Of a DNA stretch of 19,684 nucleotides, positions 7,060-15,212 are shown piece after piece. The DNA is taken from contig JAHIPE010000039.1 in the NCBI GenBank assembly GCA_018894655.1, positions 1 to 19,684 of the forward strand, written 5' to 3'. A model generated the notes under the pieces. That model saw only the letters and a list, made by a program, of their open reading frames with translations. It searched no databases and had not been told where the DNA came from. A program made the translations under genes and the position numbers. This DNA comes from Actinomycetota bacterium. GTDB lineage: Bacteria > Actinomycetota > Geothermincolia > Fen-727 > Anoxymicrobiaceae. The first letter of the stretch is position 1. Each line of letters starts with the position of its first letter.

Positions 7060-7533
7060 GTGTCTACACCGCAGAGCAAGAGGAACTCGCTGTTTTTCCT
7101 GGTGACCGCCGCCGGCGCCCTTGTCATTGACCAGTTTCTCAAGGTACTGGTGGTGGCGCTCATGGAGCCCGGGCAGTCGGTGACTGTCATTCCCGGCGTG
7201 CTGGCTATTACCTACTCCACCAACACCGGGGCGGCGTTCGGTATCCTTAAAGGCAAGGGGCAGTTGCTGTTTCTCGCCGTGCTGGCGGTAGTGGTGCTGA
7301 CGGTGGCCTGGTTTTACTACACCCGCCACCGGGAGGGTGTATGGTCGTTCATCGCCCTGGGCCTGGTTATTGGCGGAGCCCTGGGAAACATAACCGACAG
7401 GCTCTTCCGCGGCAAGGTGATAGACTTCCTCGACCTGGGCTGGTGGCCGGTGTTCAACTTCGCGGACGTGGCCATAGTAGCCGGTGTTATAATATTCGTC
7501 GCCGGCACCGCACTCGAACTGATGAGGGAGTAA
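7060..7533 (+). CDS. lspA: Lipoprotein signal peptidase (signal peptidase II)
   Basis: This 157-residue membrane aspartyl protease removes the signal peptide from prolipoproteins after lipid modification by Lgt. Four hydrophobic segments are visible (about residues 11–33, 67–86, 95–112 and 133–152). Family motifs are present in order: DQFLKVL near residue 24, NTGAAFGIL (55–63), GNITDR with catalytic D113, and FNFADVAI with catalytic D136. The start is GTG at 7060, three bases after the ileS stop, with GAGGAGA in the end of ileS as a somewhat distant ribosome binding site, so translation may be coupled. It lies immediately before lgt, the preceding enzyme of the same pathway. Confidence 0.96.
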   Translation: MSTPQSKRNSLFFLVTAAGALVIDQFLKVLVVALMEPGQSVTVIPGVLAITYSTNTGAAFGILKGKGQLLFLAVLAVVVLTVAWFYYTRHREGVWSFIALGLVIGGALGNITDRLFRGKVIDFLDLGWWPVFNFADVAIVAGVIIFVAGTALELMRE

Positions 7534-7540
7534 AAGGAGG
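7533..7540 (+). promoter_or_regulatory. Strong Shine-Dalgarno fixing the lgt start
   Basis: AAAGGAGG overlaps the last base of lspA and lies 10 bases before ATG 7551. It is the best ribosome binding site in this operon. It rules out the long upstream extension of the lgt frame, which would run into lspA out of frame. Confidence 0.75.
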
Positions 7541-7550
7541 CCTGCGGGAA

Positions 7551-8318
7551 ATGCACCGGGTACTGTTCAACATAGGGGACCTGACGGTCTACTCCTACGG
7601 GGTCTTCCTGGCGCTGGGGTTTATAGTTGCGACCCTGGTGGCCAGGCAGCGGCTTGCCGAGAAGTATCGTAACCCTGACGTTATCCTGGACCTGCTGCTG
7701 GCGGCGGTCGTCGGTGGCATAGTGGGGTCGCGGATTTTCTACATTATAGGGCACTGGTCGTACTACATGTCTCACAAGGGCGAGATACTGAAGGTCAACA
7801 TGGACGGGCTGGTGTTCTATGGGGGGCTCCTCCTGGGGTTTGTGTTCGCCCTGCTAGTGGGGAGATGGCGGCATTTGAGGTTCTGGGAGGTCATGGACCT
7901 GGGCGGGCTGAGCGTCCCCATTGCGCTGGGGGTAGGTAGGATAGGCTGCCTGTTGAACGGATGCTGCTACGGGAAGCAGACCTCTTTACCGTGGGGGATA
8001 ACGTATCCGGCGAGTACAGGCCTGATGGGCCCAAGGCATCCAACCCAGGTCTACGAGCTGATAGCGGACGTTGCCCTGTTCGCCTTCCTGTGGTGGAAGA
8101 GGGATAGTTGGGAGAGGGAAGGCACATCGTTCTGGTTGTTCGTGATGGGGTACGCGGTCATTCGGTTCACCATGGAGTTCTTCCGCGAGCACACCCTTTC
8201 CAGTGCCGCGTTGACGTTCCAGATGGTCAGCCTGGCCCTTTTCCTGGCGGCGGGGGTGGCCCTGCTGTTCCGATACCGCCTACTGCCGGCGGCCGGCGAT
8301 AGGGGAGAGCCCCTCTGA
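7551..8318 (+). CDS. lgt: Prolipoprotein diacylglyceryl transferase
   Basis: The 255-residue membrane enzyme attaches diacylglycerol from phosphatidylglycerol to the lipobox cysteine of prolipoproteins, the step before LspA. PgsA, also encoded in this window, makes the precursor of that phosphatidylglycerol. The N-terminus (SYGVFLALGF), the VGSRIFYII segment, FYGGLLLGF and the signature GRIGCLLNGCCYGK (R130 equals the essential arginine of the family) are all present, as are RHPTQVYE and the late RFTMEFFRE. The position that is His in E. coli (HGG) is Tyr here (FYGG), a variant I believe occurs in other homologues. At least six hydrophobic segments are visible. ATG 7551 is fixed by AAAGGAGG. 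The stop overlaps the next start (TGATG at 8316–8320). Confidence 0.95.
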   Translation: MHRVLFNIGDLTVYSYGVFLALGFIVATLVARQRLAEKYRNPDVILDLLLAAVVGGIVGSRIFYIIGHWSYYMSHKGEILKVNMDGLVFYGGLLLGFVFALLVGRWRHLRFWEVMDLGGLSVPIALGVGRIGCLLNGCCYGKQTSLPWGITYPASTGLMGPRHPTQVYELIADVALFAFLWWKRDSWEREGTSFWLFVMGYAVIRFTMEFFREHTLSSAALTFQMVSLALFLAAGVALLFRYRLLPAAGDRGEPL

Positions 8319-9244
8319 TGGAAGCCGGAGGCGGGTCGATCACGGTCGAACCCTGCGACGGCAATATAAGACTGGACAGGTTCGTTTCCTCCCACGCCGG
8401 CGTTTCCAGGAACAAGGTACAGCAACTTATCACCGGGGGGCTGGTCCTGGTGAACGGCCGGCCCGCCAGGAAGAATCACCGGGTTGACCCGGGTGAAGAG
8501 ATCACCTGGAAGCTTCCATCCTGGCGCCCCGAGGAGGTCATCCCCCAGCCCATAGAGCTGGACGTGGTTCACGAGGACAGCTTGGTGGCGGTAATCGACA
8601 AACCGGCTGGAATGGTCATGTACCCAGGGCCGGGCCACCAGAAGGACACGTTGCTGAACGCGCTACTCAACCGGTACCCGGAGATGTCTTGCGTAGGAGG
8701 AATGGGGCGCCAGGGGATATTCCACCGGCTGGACCGCGACACGTCCGGCCTGGTCGCGGTGGCTCTGAGGAAAGAGGCGTTTACCGTGATGGTGGAGAAG
8801 ATCAAGGACCGGCAGGTGGAACGGGTTTATACGGCGCTGGTCTCCGGCGATATATCCGCGGATCGCGGTACGATAGACGCCCCGATGGGCAGGAGCAAGG
8901 GGAACCGGAAGAAGATGGCGGTGGAACGGAATGCCGGTAGGCGCGCGGTGTCACACTTCGAGGTCAAGGAGAGGTTCAACCAGGGGTTCAACCTGGTGGA
9001 GGTCTCACTGGAGACCGGCAGGACGCACCAGATAAGGGTCCATTTCGCGCACGTAGGCCACCCGGTTGTCGGCGACCGGGAGTACTCCGGAGCGCGAACT
9101 GGAAAGCAACTGGGGCTCGAGCGGCAGTTCCTGCACGCATGCCGCCTCGGTTTCACCCACCCTGAGACCGGCGAGCCGCTTCAATTTCACTCCGGGCTGC
9201 CGAAAGACCTTACCGAGGCGCTCAGGCTCCTGCGCTCAAAATAA
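8318..9244 (+). CDS. rluD: RluA/RluD-family 23S rRNA pseudouridine synthase
   Basis: The 308-residue protein isomerises specific uridines in RNA, most likely in 23S rRNA helix 69 if it is a true RluD. An N-terminal S4 RNA-binding domain spans about residues 16–75 (RLDRFVSSHAGVSRNKVQQL). The catalytic domain carries HRLDRDTSG at 136–144 with D139 as the catalytic aspartate, then VERVYTALV and the late GRTHQIRVHFAHVGHPVVGD. Its place after lspA/lgt is the usual one in Gram-positive bacteria and supports the RluD assignment, though RluC-like specificity cannot be excluded. ATG 8318 overlaps the lgt stop. It is the last gene of the plus-strand operon, and aroF converges on it from the other side. 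Confidence 0.93.
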   Translation: MEAGGGSITVEPCDGNIRLDRFVSSHAGVSRNKVQQLITGGLVLVNGRPARKNHRVDPGEEITWKLPSWRPEEVIPQPIELDVVHEDSLVAVIDKPAGMVMYPGPGHQKDTLLNALLNRYPEMSCVGGMGRQGIFHRLDRDTSGLVAVALRKEAFTVMVEKIKDRQVERVYTALVSGDISADRGTIDAPMGRSKGNRKKMAVERNAGRRAVSHFEVKERFNQGFNLVEVSLETGRTHQIRVHFAHVGHPVVGDREYSGARTGKQLGLERQFLHACRLGFTHPETGEPLQFHSGLPKDLTEALRLLRSK

Positions 9245-9293
9245 GCACTTCCATATTACCAACAATTGGCAAGATCGTTGCATTTGGGTAAAT

Positions 9294-9334
9294 AGGCAAG
9301 AAATGGGGTCACCAGGTCTTAAATCTTGCCTTTT
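9294..9334. terminator. Possible terminator hairpin after rluD
   Basis: AGGCAAGA (9294–9301) pairs perfectly with TCTTGCCT (9324–9331), and the plus strand continues with T's to 9334. The 22-base loop is long for an intrinsic terminator. The position between convergent rluD and aroF fits a termination role. A second version of the left arm, GGCAAGAT at 9268–9275, can pair with ATCTTGCC at 9323–9330. Confidence 0.4.
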
Positions 9335-9401
9335 CGTGGATGGGGTTAGGCGGATTGGGAAGGGCAGGTTGACAAGCTTGTGTCAGACCCATTCAGACCC
9401 C
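9305..9401. repeat. Imperfect inverted-repeat element between rluD and aroF
   Basis: GGGGTC (9305–9310) and GGTCT (9315–9319) on the left mirror AGACC (9385–9389) and GACCCC (9396–9401) on the right, giving a two-step inverted repeat about 97 bases across. A palindrome CAAGCTTG lies at 9373–9380, inside TGACA/TGTCA arms. The gap 9245–9416 holds no gene. GGGGTCA…GGTCTT ends remind me of sequences around REP-associated (Y1) transposases, but no transposase is present, so this would be a remnant or a non-autonomous unit. Confidence 0.5.
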
Positions 9402-9416
9402 TTTGTGTTCGAAGTT

Positions 9417-10430
9417 CTACGCGCCGCGGCCGATGATGGAGGCGATAGCACGCAGCTTTACCATCATCGAGTCGAACTGCTGCAGGGTGAGCGCCTGTGG
9501 CCCATCGCAGAGGGCGGAGTCCGGGTCGGGGTGGACCTCGACCATTATGCCGTCCGCCCCGGCGGCAACAGCGGCGAGTGACATCGGCTCAACCAGGAAG
9601 GAACGCCCGGTTGAGTGCGATGGGTCGACCACTACCGGCAGGTGGGAGAGTTGCTTGATAACCGGCACCGCGGAGAGGTCGAGGGTATTCCTGGTGTTGG
9701 TCTCGAAAGTGGTAATACCGCGCTCGCATAAAATGACATCGCTGTTCCCCTCGATGATCATGTACTCCGCGGCCAGCAGGAGGTCTTTCACGGTGGCGCT
9801 GGGCCCCCGCTTTAGCATCACCGGGTGACCGCTTTTTCCAACCTCGGTCAGCAGGACGAAGTTCTGCATGTTGCGGGCTCCCACCTGGAGGATGTCGGCG
9901 TACGTGCTGACCAACTCAACGTTGCGGGGGTCGGTTACCTCGGTGATGACCGGAAGGCCGGTCTCGTCGCGGGCGCGGGCCAGCAGCTTCAGCGCTTCCT
10001 CGCCAAGGCCCTGGAAGGAGTAGGGGGAGGTACGGGGCTTGTATGCCCCTCCCCTGAGAACTCGTGCACCGCTCTTCTTCACGCTCGGAGCGATTTCCAT
10101 CAACTGCTCCTCGCTCTCAACCGCGCACGGGCCGGCGATCACCGCCACGTCAACGCCGCCTATCTTTACCCCGCCTACATCTATAACCGTGGGGTCCGGA
10201 TGTGCCTCCCGGCCGGCGAACTTGTACGGCTGCAGGATGGGGATTATGCTCTCCACCCCCGGGAGGCCCTGCATGTTCTCCACGACCCTGGTCTTTTCAT
10301 CGCCGATTATCCCGATGACCGTTTTCTGAACGCCGTATATTGGGTGAGTGCGCAGCCCGAACGAGTGGACCTTCTCGATAACGCTCTCGACCTGCTCACC
10401 TGTCGCTCCCGAGGACATTACTATTATCAT
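9417..10430 (-). CDS. aroF: 3-deoxy-7-phosphoheptulonate (DAHP) synthase
   Basis: The 337-residue enzyme condenses phosphoenolpyruvate and erythrose-4-phosphate, the entry step of the shikimate pathway to aromatic amino acids. Residues 1–70 form a ferredoxin-like regulatory domain (MIIVMSSGATGEQVESVIEK), as in the Thermotoga-type class I-beta enzymes. The barrel follows, with IAGPCAVES, RGGAYKPRTSPYSFQG, GARNMQNF, LKRGPSATVKD and VVDPSHSTGR. The metal-binding residues of the family (Cys in GPCAVE, His in DPSHSTG, Glu in MVEVHPDPD, plus a late Asp) are visible. The N-terminal domain suggests feedback control by an aromatic amino acid, as known for related enzymes. The start is ATG at 10430; the ribosome binding site is weak, and Met5 is an alternative. 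There is no fused chorismate mutase. Confidence 0.95.
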   Translation of the reverse strand: MIIVMSSGATGEQVESVIEKVHSFGLRTHPIYGVQKTVIGIIGDEKTRVVENMQGLPGVESIIPILQPYKFAGREAHPDPTVIDVGGVKIGGVDVAVIAGPCAVESEEQLMEIAPSVKKSGARVLRGGAYKPRTSPYSFQGLGEEALKLLARARDETGLPVITEVTDPRNVELVSTYADILQVGARNMQNFVLLTEVGKSGHPVMLKRGPSATVKDLLLAAEYMIIEGNSDVILCERGITTFETNTRNTLDLSAVPVIKQLSHLPVVVDPSHSTGRSFLVEPMSLAAVAAGADGIMVEVHPDPDSALCDGPQALTLQQFDSMMVKLRAIASIIGRGA

Positions 10431-10496
10431 CTGCTTGAGAACAGCCCCCTGTTTGAGTTCGTCGGACTACACACGGCCGGTTATTCCGGAGTAGTT

Positions 10497-10524
10497 ATGT
10501 TATTCCTTTTCTACTGTTATTCAA
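10497..10524 (-). promoter_or_regulatory. Candidate promoter for aroF
   Basis: On the minus strand TTGAAT (10524–10519) is followed after 16 bases by TAACAT (10502–10497). Matches to the sigma-70-type consensus are four of six in each box. The start point would be near 10490, giving a leader of about 60 bases before ATG 10430. The region is visibly more AT-rich than its surroundings. Confidence 0.35.
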
Positions 10525-10548
10525 TAGCCCCGCGGCTCTTCGGCGTCG

Positions 10549-10628
10549 TCCCAGAGGTGGACTGAAGTCCACCCTCAAGTTGGGGGGGGTCCAGATGTGG
10601 ACTGAAGTCCACCCTCAAGTTGGGGGGC
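10549..10628. repeat. Two-unit 40-bp tandem repeat with an internal palindrome
   Basis: The core GTGGACTGAAGTCCACCC, then TCAAGTTGGGGGG, occurs at 10557–10588 and again at 10597–10627, a 40-base period. The preceding bases GTCC(C)AGA are also shared. Each unit carries the palindrome GTGGACT-GA-AGTCCAC and ends in a run of six to eight G's. One unit and part of the other encode the last residues of the minus-strand nuclease gene. Confidence 0.9.
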
Positions 10629-11564
10629 CTCACCCCAGGCAAGGACGCCGTCTTCATCCATGTAGGCGACGCCCCGGCTACCGCCAACTCTTTCCAGCGA
10701 ACGCTCGTGCAGGTAGCCCTCGACAATCCTCTTGAAGCCCTCGATCCTGGAGAGCTTGTTGGCGACCTGTTCGTGTGTGGTCACAAGCTCGTCCACGGCC
10801 TGCCCGATGTCCAGCGGCGGTGCTGCAGGCCTGCGGGCGGGTGGCGGCTTTCCCTTGGTGTGCGGGCACTCCCCCAGGAAGTCGCACCAGGGGCACAGGT
10901 TGTTCCTGCGGGGCTCGAAACGCTCCGCCTCTATACCCCGGACCACTTCCTCGATAACCTCGAGCGTCCGGCGCGCGCGCTCGGGCGTAACCTGCAGGCT
11001 GTGGCGGTGGTTCATCAGCAGATAGTGGAACGTGACCTTCTCGGGGGCAACCTCCCATATCCTCTCGGTGGCAATGTGGTAGATGGGAAGCTGAAGGTCC
11101 TCTTTGAGCCTCCATGCCGGCGGTAGGCGGCGGTTGGTCTTGTAGTCGACTATCTCGAAACCGCCTTCCGGGTCCTTGTCCAAACGGTCAATAACCCCGG
11201 AGAGCTCGCAGAACCCGACGTCTATCCTGAACTTGTACTCCAGCGCGGCGGGAATACGGAAATCCCCCGCGTAGTTCCGATAGTAGATCTCCAGGGCGGA
11301 CTTTGCCTGGCAGAAGTACTTCGCCTCCTCCTCGGGGGAGTCGTAGCCCTCGCCGGACCAGCACACATCCAGGTAATCCAGGAGGTCGGGGAGTGAGCAG
11401 GGATCAGGTGTGGGGACGGAGTAGAACCACTCCAGCGCCTCATGCAGGCTGTGACCGAAGCTAAGGGCGGGGCCGGGTAGCGCCGGCCTGCCCTCGACGT
11501 ACCTGATCCTGTACTGAAGCGGGCAGGTCTGGTACGAAGATATCGCGCTGTAACTCAGTTTCAA
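10575..11564 (-). CDS. RecB-like PD-(D/E)XK nuclease with an Fe-S cluster motif
   Basis: The 329-residue protein has the nuclease core of the RecB/AddB/Cas4 superfamily. It shows GHSLHEALEW (residues 37–46), GVIDRLD with D126, EIVDYKT with D140 and K142 as the metal/catalytic pair, and the Q158-x3-Y162 motif. Four cysteines, C14 near the N-terminus and C224, C227 and C233 near the end of the core, match the Fe-S cluster arrangement of AddB and Cas4. It is a stand-alone nuclease with no helicase domain, so a role in DNA repair or recombination is likely but the substrate is unknown. The start is TTG at 11564 behind AGGGAGGGCGAGC. The last 17 or so residues (starting APQLEGG) come from the 40-bp tandem repeat, so the native C-terminus may have been replaced. 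It runs divergently from dnaE. Confidence 0.85.
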   Translation of the reverse strand: MKLSYSAISSYQTCPLQYRIRYVEGRPALPGPALSFGHSLHEALEWFYSVPTPDPCSLPDLLDYLDVCWSGEGYDSPEEEAKYFCQAKSALEIYYRNYAGDFRIPAALEYKFRIDVGFCELSGVIDRLDKDPEGGFEIVDYKTNRRLPPAWRLKEDLQLPIYHIATERIWEVAPEKVTFHYLLMNHRHSLQVTPERARRTLEVIEEVVRGIEAERFEPRRNNLCPWCDFLGECPHTKGKPPPARRPAAPPLDIGQAVDELVTTHEQVANKLSRIEGFKRIVEGYLHERSLERVGGSRGVAYMDEDGVLAWGEAPQLEGGLQSTSGPPPT

Positions 11565-11710
11565 GCTCGCCCTCCCTGTGTCAGCGGCTTCCGTTACAAT
11601 AATTACACGGCCGGTGTCGGATTCCTTACCGGGACTTTATCATGACTGAAGGAAAAGGCGGCCCCTTAAAGAATTATAGGAATGCCGGGCCAGGGAGCCG
11701 GGAGGATAGT
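11565..11710. other. Divergent intergenic region between the nuclease gene and dnaE
   Basis: This 146-base gap must hold the promoters of both divergent genes. AT-rich patches occur at 11594–11606 (including TACAAT at 11595–11600) and at 11666–11679 (including TTATAG). Neither has a convincing -35 at the right distance on either strand, so no promoter is called. Confidence 0.4.
11700..11705 (+). promoter_or_regulatory. Shine-Dalgarno that decides the dnaE start
   Basis: GGGAGG sits five bases before ATG 11711. The longer in-frame start at 11642 has no such site and would add 23 residues unlike anything in front of the PHP domain. Confidence 0.7.
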
Positions 11711-14700
11711 ATGTCCCAGGATTTCGCACATCTCCATCTGCATACGGAGTACTCCATTCTCGACGGTGCCTGCCGTATAAGCGAAGCGCTTGAAACCGCC
11801 CGGGAGATGGGAATGGACTCCCTGGCGATAACCGACCACGGGGTCATGTACGGGGCGCTGGAGTTTTACCAGAAAGCGCTGAAATGCGGTATTCGCCCCA
11901 TACTCGGCTCGGAGGTATACGTCGCCCCCGGAGGGAGGCTCTCCCGTGAGAGGGGAACACCGGAGCGGCCGAACCACCTGGTCCTGCTTGCCGAGAACAA
12001 CATCGGGTACGAGAACCTGATGCGCATCGTCACCAGGGGTTTCACCGAGGGTTTCTACTACAAACCCAGGGTCGACAAGGAGGTCCTCACCCAGCACAGC
12101 GAAGGCCTGATAGCGCTCAGTGCCTGCTTGAAAGGGGAGATCCCCGCCGCCCTCCTGGCCGGCGACGAGGCCCTGGCGTCCAGCACCGCCGACGAGTACG
12201 TGCGTATATTCGGTGAAGGCAACTTCTATATCGAGTTGATGGACCACGGGATAGAGGAGCAGAAGCAGGTAAACCCGATGCTGGTGGAGTTCGCCCGCAA
12301 GAAGGGCATCCCACTGGTGGCCACCAACGATATCCACTACGTGAAGCCCGAGGATAGCAAGGCCCACGACTACCTCCTGTGCATACAGACCGGAAAGCTG
12401 CTTGCCGAGCCGTCCCGCATGCGCTTCTCCACCGAAGAGTTTTACCTCAAGTCCCCCGAGCAGATGGCGGGCCTGTTCCCCGATTTCCCGGAGGCGCTGG
12501 CGAACACGGTCGAGATAGCGTCGCGCTGCAACGTGGAGATCCCCCTGGACACAGTGTACCTGCCCCGCTACGAGCCCCCGGAGGGTTACGACCTGGACTC
12601 CTTCCTGGACCACCTGGCGGCCGAAGGGATAAGGGAGCGATTCCCCGAGCCGTCAACTGAGGTCACGGCGCGGCTGGAGAGGGAACTGGATGTCATAAAG
12701 AAGCTGAAGTTCTCCGGTTACTTCCTGATCGTGTGGGACTTCGTCAAGTACGCCAAGGAGAAAGGGATAAAGGTGGGGCCCGGGAGGGGGTCCGCCGCCG
12801 GAAGTCTGGTCGCCTACGCTTTGGGGATAACCACCATCGACCCGCTCCAGTACGGGCTGTTGTTCGAGCGCTTCCTCACCCCGGAGAGGGTAGCGCTCCC
12901 CGATATAGACATCGACTTCAGCCACAACAGGCGGTCGGAGGTCATAGAGTACGTCGCCAACAAGTACGGGAAGGACAGGGTTGCCCAGATAATATCGTTT
13001 TCCCGGCTGAACACGCGGGCGGCGGTGAAGGACGTGGGCAGGGTCATGGACGTTCCGTACGCCCGGATGGACGCGCTCTCCAAGATGGTCCCCGAGGACC
13101 CCAACATGAACATCGAGCTGGCGCTGAAGCAGAGCAGCGACCTCAGGGGCGCCTACGAAAACGACAAGGAGGTCCGCGAGATAATCGATACCGCCCGGAG
13201 CCTGGAGGGCCTGGTCAGGCACGATACCATCCACGCCGCGGGAGTCGTCATCGCCGACAACGAACTGACCAGGTACACACCCCTGCAGCGCAAGGGCGGG
13301 GACGAATCGGAGATCGTGACCCAGTATGACATGTATAACATCGAGAACCTCGGGCTTCTGAAGGTCGACTTGCTGGGCCTCAGGAACCAGAGCCTCCTGG
13401 AACTCGCGGTCAACCTTATTAACAGCAGAAGGAACGAGGAGCTCGATATAGACAGCATCCCAATGGACGATCCCGAGACGTTCAAGCTCATACAGAGTGG
13501 CCAGACGGTGGGGACGTTCCAGCTCGCCAGCCCCGGGATGAGGGCATTGATGAGAGACATGGTGCCGAGCAAGTTCGAGGAGATAATCGCGCTGATAGCG
13601 CTGTACCGGCCAGGGCCCCTTTCGAGCGACATGCACAAGGTCTTCGTTGACCAGAAGCACGGCAGAAAGACGGTAACCTATCCACACCCTTCCCTGGAGG
13701 AGGCGTTGCGAGAGACCTACGGGGTAATCGTCTACCAGGAGCAGGCGATGCGGATAGCCCAGGTGCTGGCCGGCTACTCGGGTCTGGAGGCCGACGAGCT
13801 CAGGAAGGCTATGGCTAAGAAGAAGCCCGAGATAATGATCGCCCACCGGGAGAAGTTCATAGATGGCGCCTGCGACAGGGGAGTGGACCAGGGTACCGCC
13901 ACCCGGGTCTTCGACCTGATCGAGAAGTTCGGCGGTTACGGCTTCAACAAGTCCCACAGCACCGCCTACGCTTTCGTCTCCTACCAGACCGCGTACCTCA
14001 AGGCCCACTACCCAACCGAGTACATGGCCGCCCTAATGACCATCTACATGGACAACCAGGACCGGCTGGTGGAGTACATCAACGAGTGCCGGCGGATGGG
14101 CATCGAGGTCAGGCTGCCGGATATAAACATGAGCGACGGCTACTTCACCCCGTATGACAGCCATATCCTGTTTGGGCTGTCGGCGGTGAGGAACGTCGGA
14201 TCGGCGGTGGTTGAGCAGATAATCAGCGCCCGCGACGAGGGCGGTGATTTCGCGGACTTCATGGAGTTCTGCGACCGCGTCCCGCCATCGGTGACCAACA
14301 AGAAGACTATGGAGAGCCTTGTAAAGGCTGGCGCGTTCGACTCGATTGAGGAGGACCGAAGCCTGCTGCTGGCCACCTACGACCTTGCGGTTAGCACCGC
14401 GCAGCGGAAGAGGAAAGAGAGAGAGGAAGGGCAGTTCTCACTGTTCGATGACTCCAGCGAGGTGGACGAAAGCTTGAACGGCAGGTTCCTCGACGACTAC
14501 ACCGAGATACCCAAGAGACAGTTGCTGGCCTGGGAAAGGGAGATGCTGGGGGTTTTCGTCAGCGACCACCCGCTGTCCGACTACAGGGAACTGCTGTCGG
14601 GTTTCACGGACCTGGAGATCTCCCAGATATCACCGGACATGGACAAGGCGATGTTAGCCATCGGCGGCCTCATAACCGGGCTGGAGAAGCGGTACGACAA

Positions 14701-15154
14701 GGCGGGGAAGCCATGGGCCAGCTTTACCCTGGAGGACTTCTCGGGATCGATAGACGTGCTGCTGTTCCATAACAAGTACGAGAAGTACTCCGACGTCCTT
14801 GTAGAGGAAGCCATAGTGCTTGTCAGGGGGAGGGCGGACCTCCGCGACAACTCGCGAAAGCTACTGGCGGACGAGGTGAGGCTGCTTCCCAGGAACTCGA
14901 TGCGACCCATCCGCCTGATACTGAAGATCGATGCCGCAAGGTTCACCGAGGAGAGGACCTCGCACATCAAGGAGGTACTGATGCAGCACCCCGGGGAGTT
15001 GCCGGTGCGCCTTCAGTTGTACGAGAACGGCATGGAGATGGCCACCGTAAAGCTGGGGGAGCTATACTCGGTGGGGACCGACGGCGATGTCCTGGGCAAG
15101 CTCAAGTCTCTCCTGGGGGAGTCCGCGGCGGTAATCCAGTACCCGGAGATCTAA
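11711..15154 (+). CDS. dnaE: DNA polymerase III subunit alpha
   Basis: This 1147-residue C-family polymerase is the replicative DNA synthesis subunit. It begins with a PHP domain (HLHLHTEYSILDG from residue 7, AITDHG, GSEVYVAP). The palm carries GPGRGSAAGSLVAY and the catalytic aspartates D398 and D400 in PDIDIDF, with the third, D553, in VDLLGLRN. These are close to D401, D403 and D555 of E. coli. The thumb and fingers include GVIVYQEQAMRIAQVL and FGGYGFNKSHSTAYA. A C-terminal OB fold follows (MLAIGGLITGLEKR to about residue 1060). The PHP metal-ligand motifs look largely kept, so proofreading by this domain is possible, as in other actinobacterial DnaE1 proteins. The start is chosen at 11711 for its strong ribosome binding site. 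This position near lspA/rluD and the his genes matches Actinomycetota. Confidence 0.97.
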   Translation: MSQDFAHLHLHTEYSILDGACRISEALETAREMGMDSLAITDHGVMYGALEFYQKALKCGIRPILGSEVYVAPGGRLSRERGTPERPNHLVLLAENNIGYENLMRIVTRGFTEGFYYKPRVDKEVLTQHSEGLIALSACLKGEIPAALLAGDEALASSTADEYVRIFGEGNFYIELMDHGIEEQKQVNPMLVEFARKKGIPLVATNDIHYVKPEDSKAHDYLLCIQTGKLLAEPSRMRFSTEEFYLKSPEQMAGLFPDFPEALANTVEIASRCNVEIPLDTVYLPRYEPPEGYDLDSFLDHLAAEGIRERFPEPSTEVTARLERELDVIKKLKFSGYFLIVWDFVKYAKEKGIKVGPGRGSAAGSLVAYALGITTIDPLQYGLLFERFLTPERVALPDIDIDFSHNRRSEVIEYVANKYGKDRVAQIISFSRLNTRAAVKDVGRVMDVPYARMDALSKMVPEDPNMNIELALKQSSDLRGAYENDKEVREIIDTARSLEGLVRHDTIHAAGVVIADNELTRYTPLQRKGGDESEIVTQYDMYNIENLGLLKVDLLGLRNQSLLELAVNLINSRRNEELDIDSIPMDDPETFKLIQSGQTVGTFQLASPGMRALMRDMVPSKFEEIIALIALYRPGPLSSDMHKVFVDQKHGRKTVTYPHPSLEEALRETYGVIVYQEQAMRIAQVLAGYSGLEADELRKAMAKKKPEIMIAHREKFIDGACDRGVDQGTATRVFDLIEKFGGYGFNKSHSTAYAFVSYQTAYLKAHYPTEYMAALMTIYMDNQDRLVEYINECRRMGIEVRLPDINMSDGYFTPYDSHILFGLSAVRNVGSAVVEQIISARDEGGDFADFMEFCDRVPPSVTNKKTMESLVKAGAFDSIEEDRSLLLATYDLAVSTAQRKRKEREEGQFSLFDDSSEVDESLNGRFLDDYTEIPKRQLLAWEREMLGVFVSDHPLSDYRELLSGFTDLEISQISPDMDKAMLAIGGLITGLEKRYDKAGKPWASFTLEDFSGSIDVLLFHNKYEKYSDVLVEEAIVLVRGRADLRDNSRKLLADEVRLLPRNSMRPIRLILKIDAARFTEERTSHIKEVLMQHPGELPVRLQLYENGMEMATVKLGELYSVGTDGDVLGKLKSLLGESAAVIQYPEI

Positions 15155-15212
15155 ACCGGGGTCTGCCCGCATCTTGCGTTTTGCCTGGTTAGGACCCCAT
15201 CCAGCCGGTTAA

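Noticed and set aside
11642..11710. Longer N-terminus for DnaE from ATG 11642
   Set aside because: There is no ribosome binding site and the extra 23 residues are unlike DnaE; ATG 11711 has GGGAGG five bases upstream.
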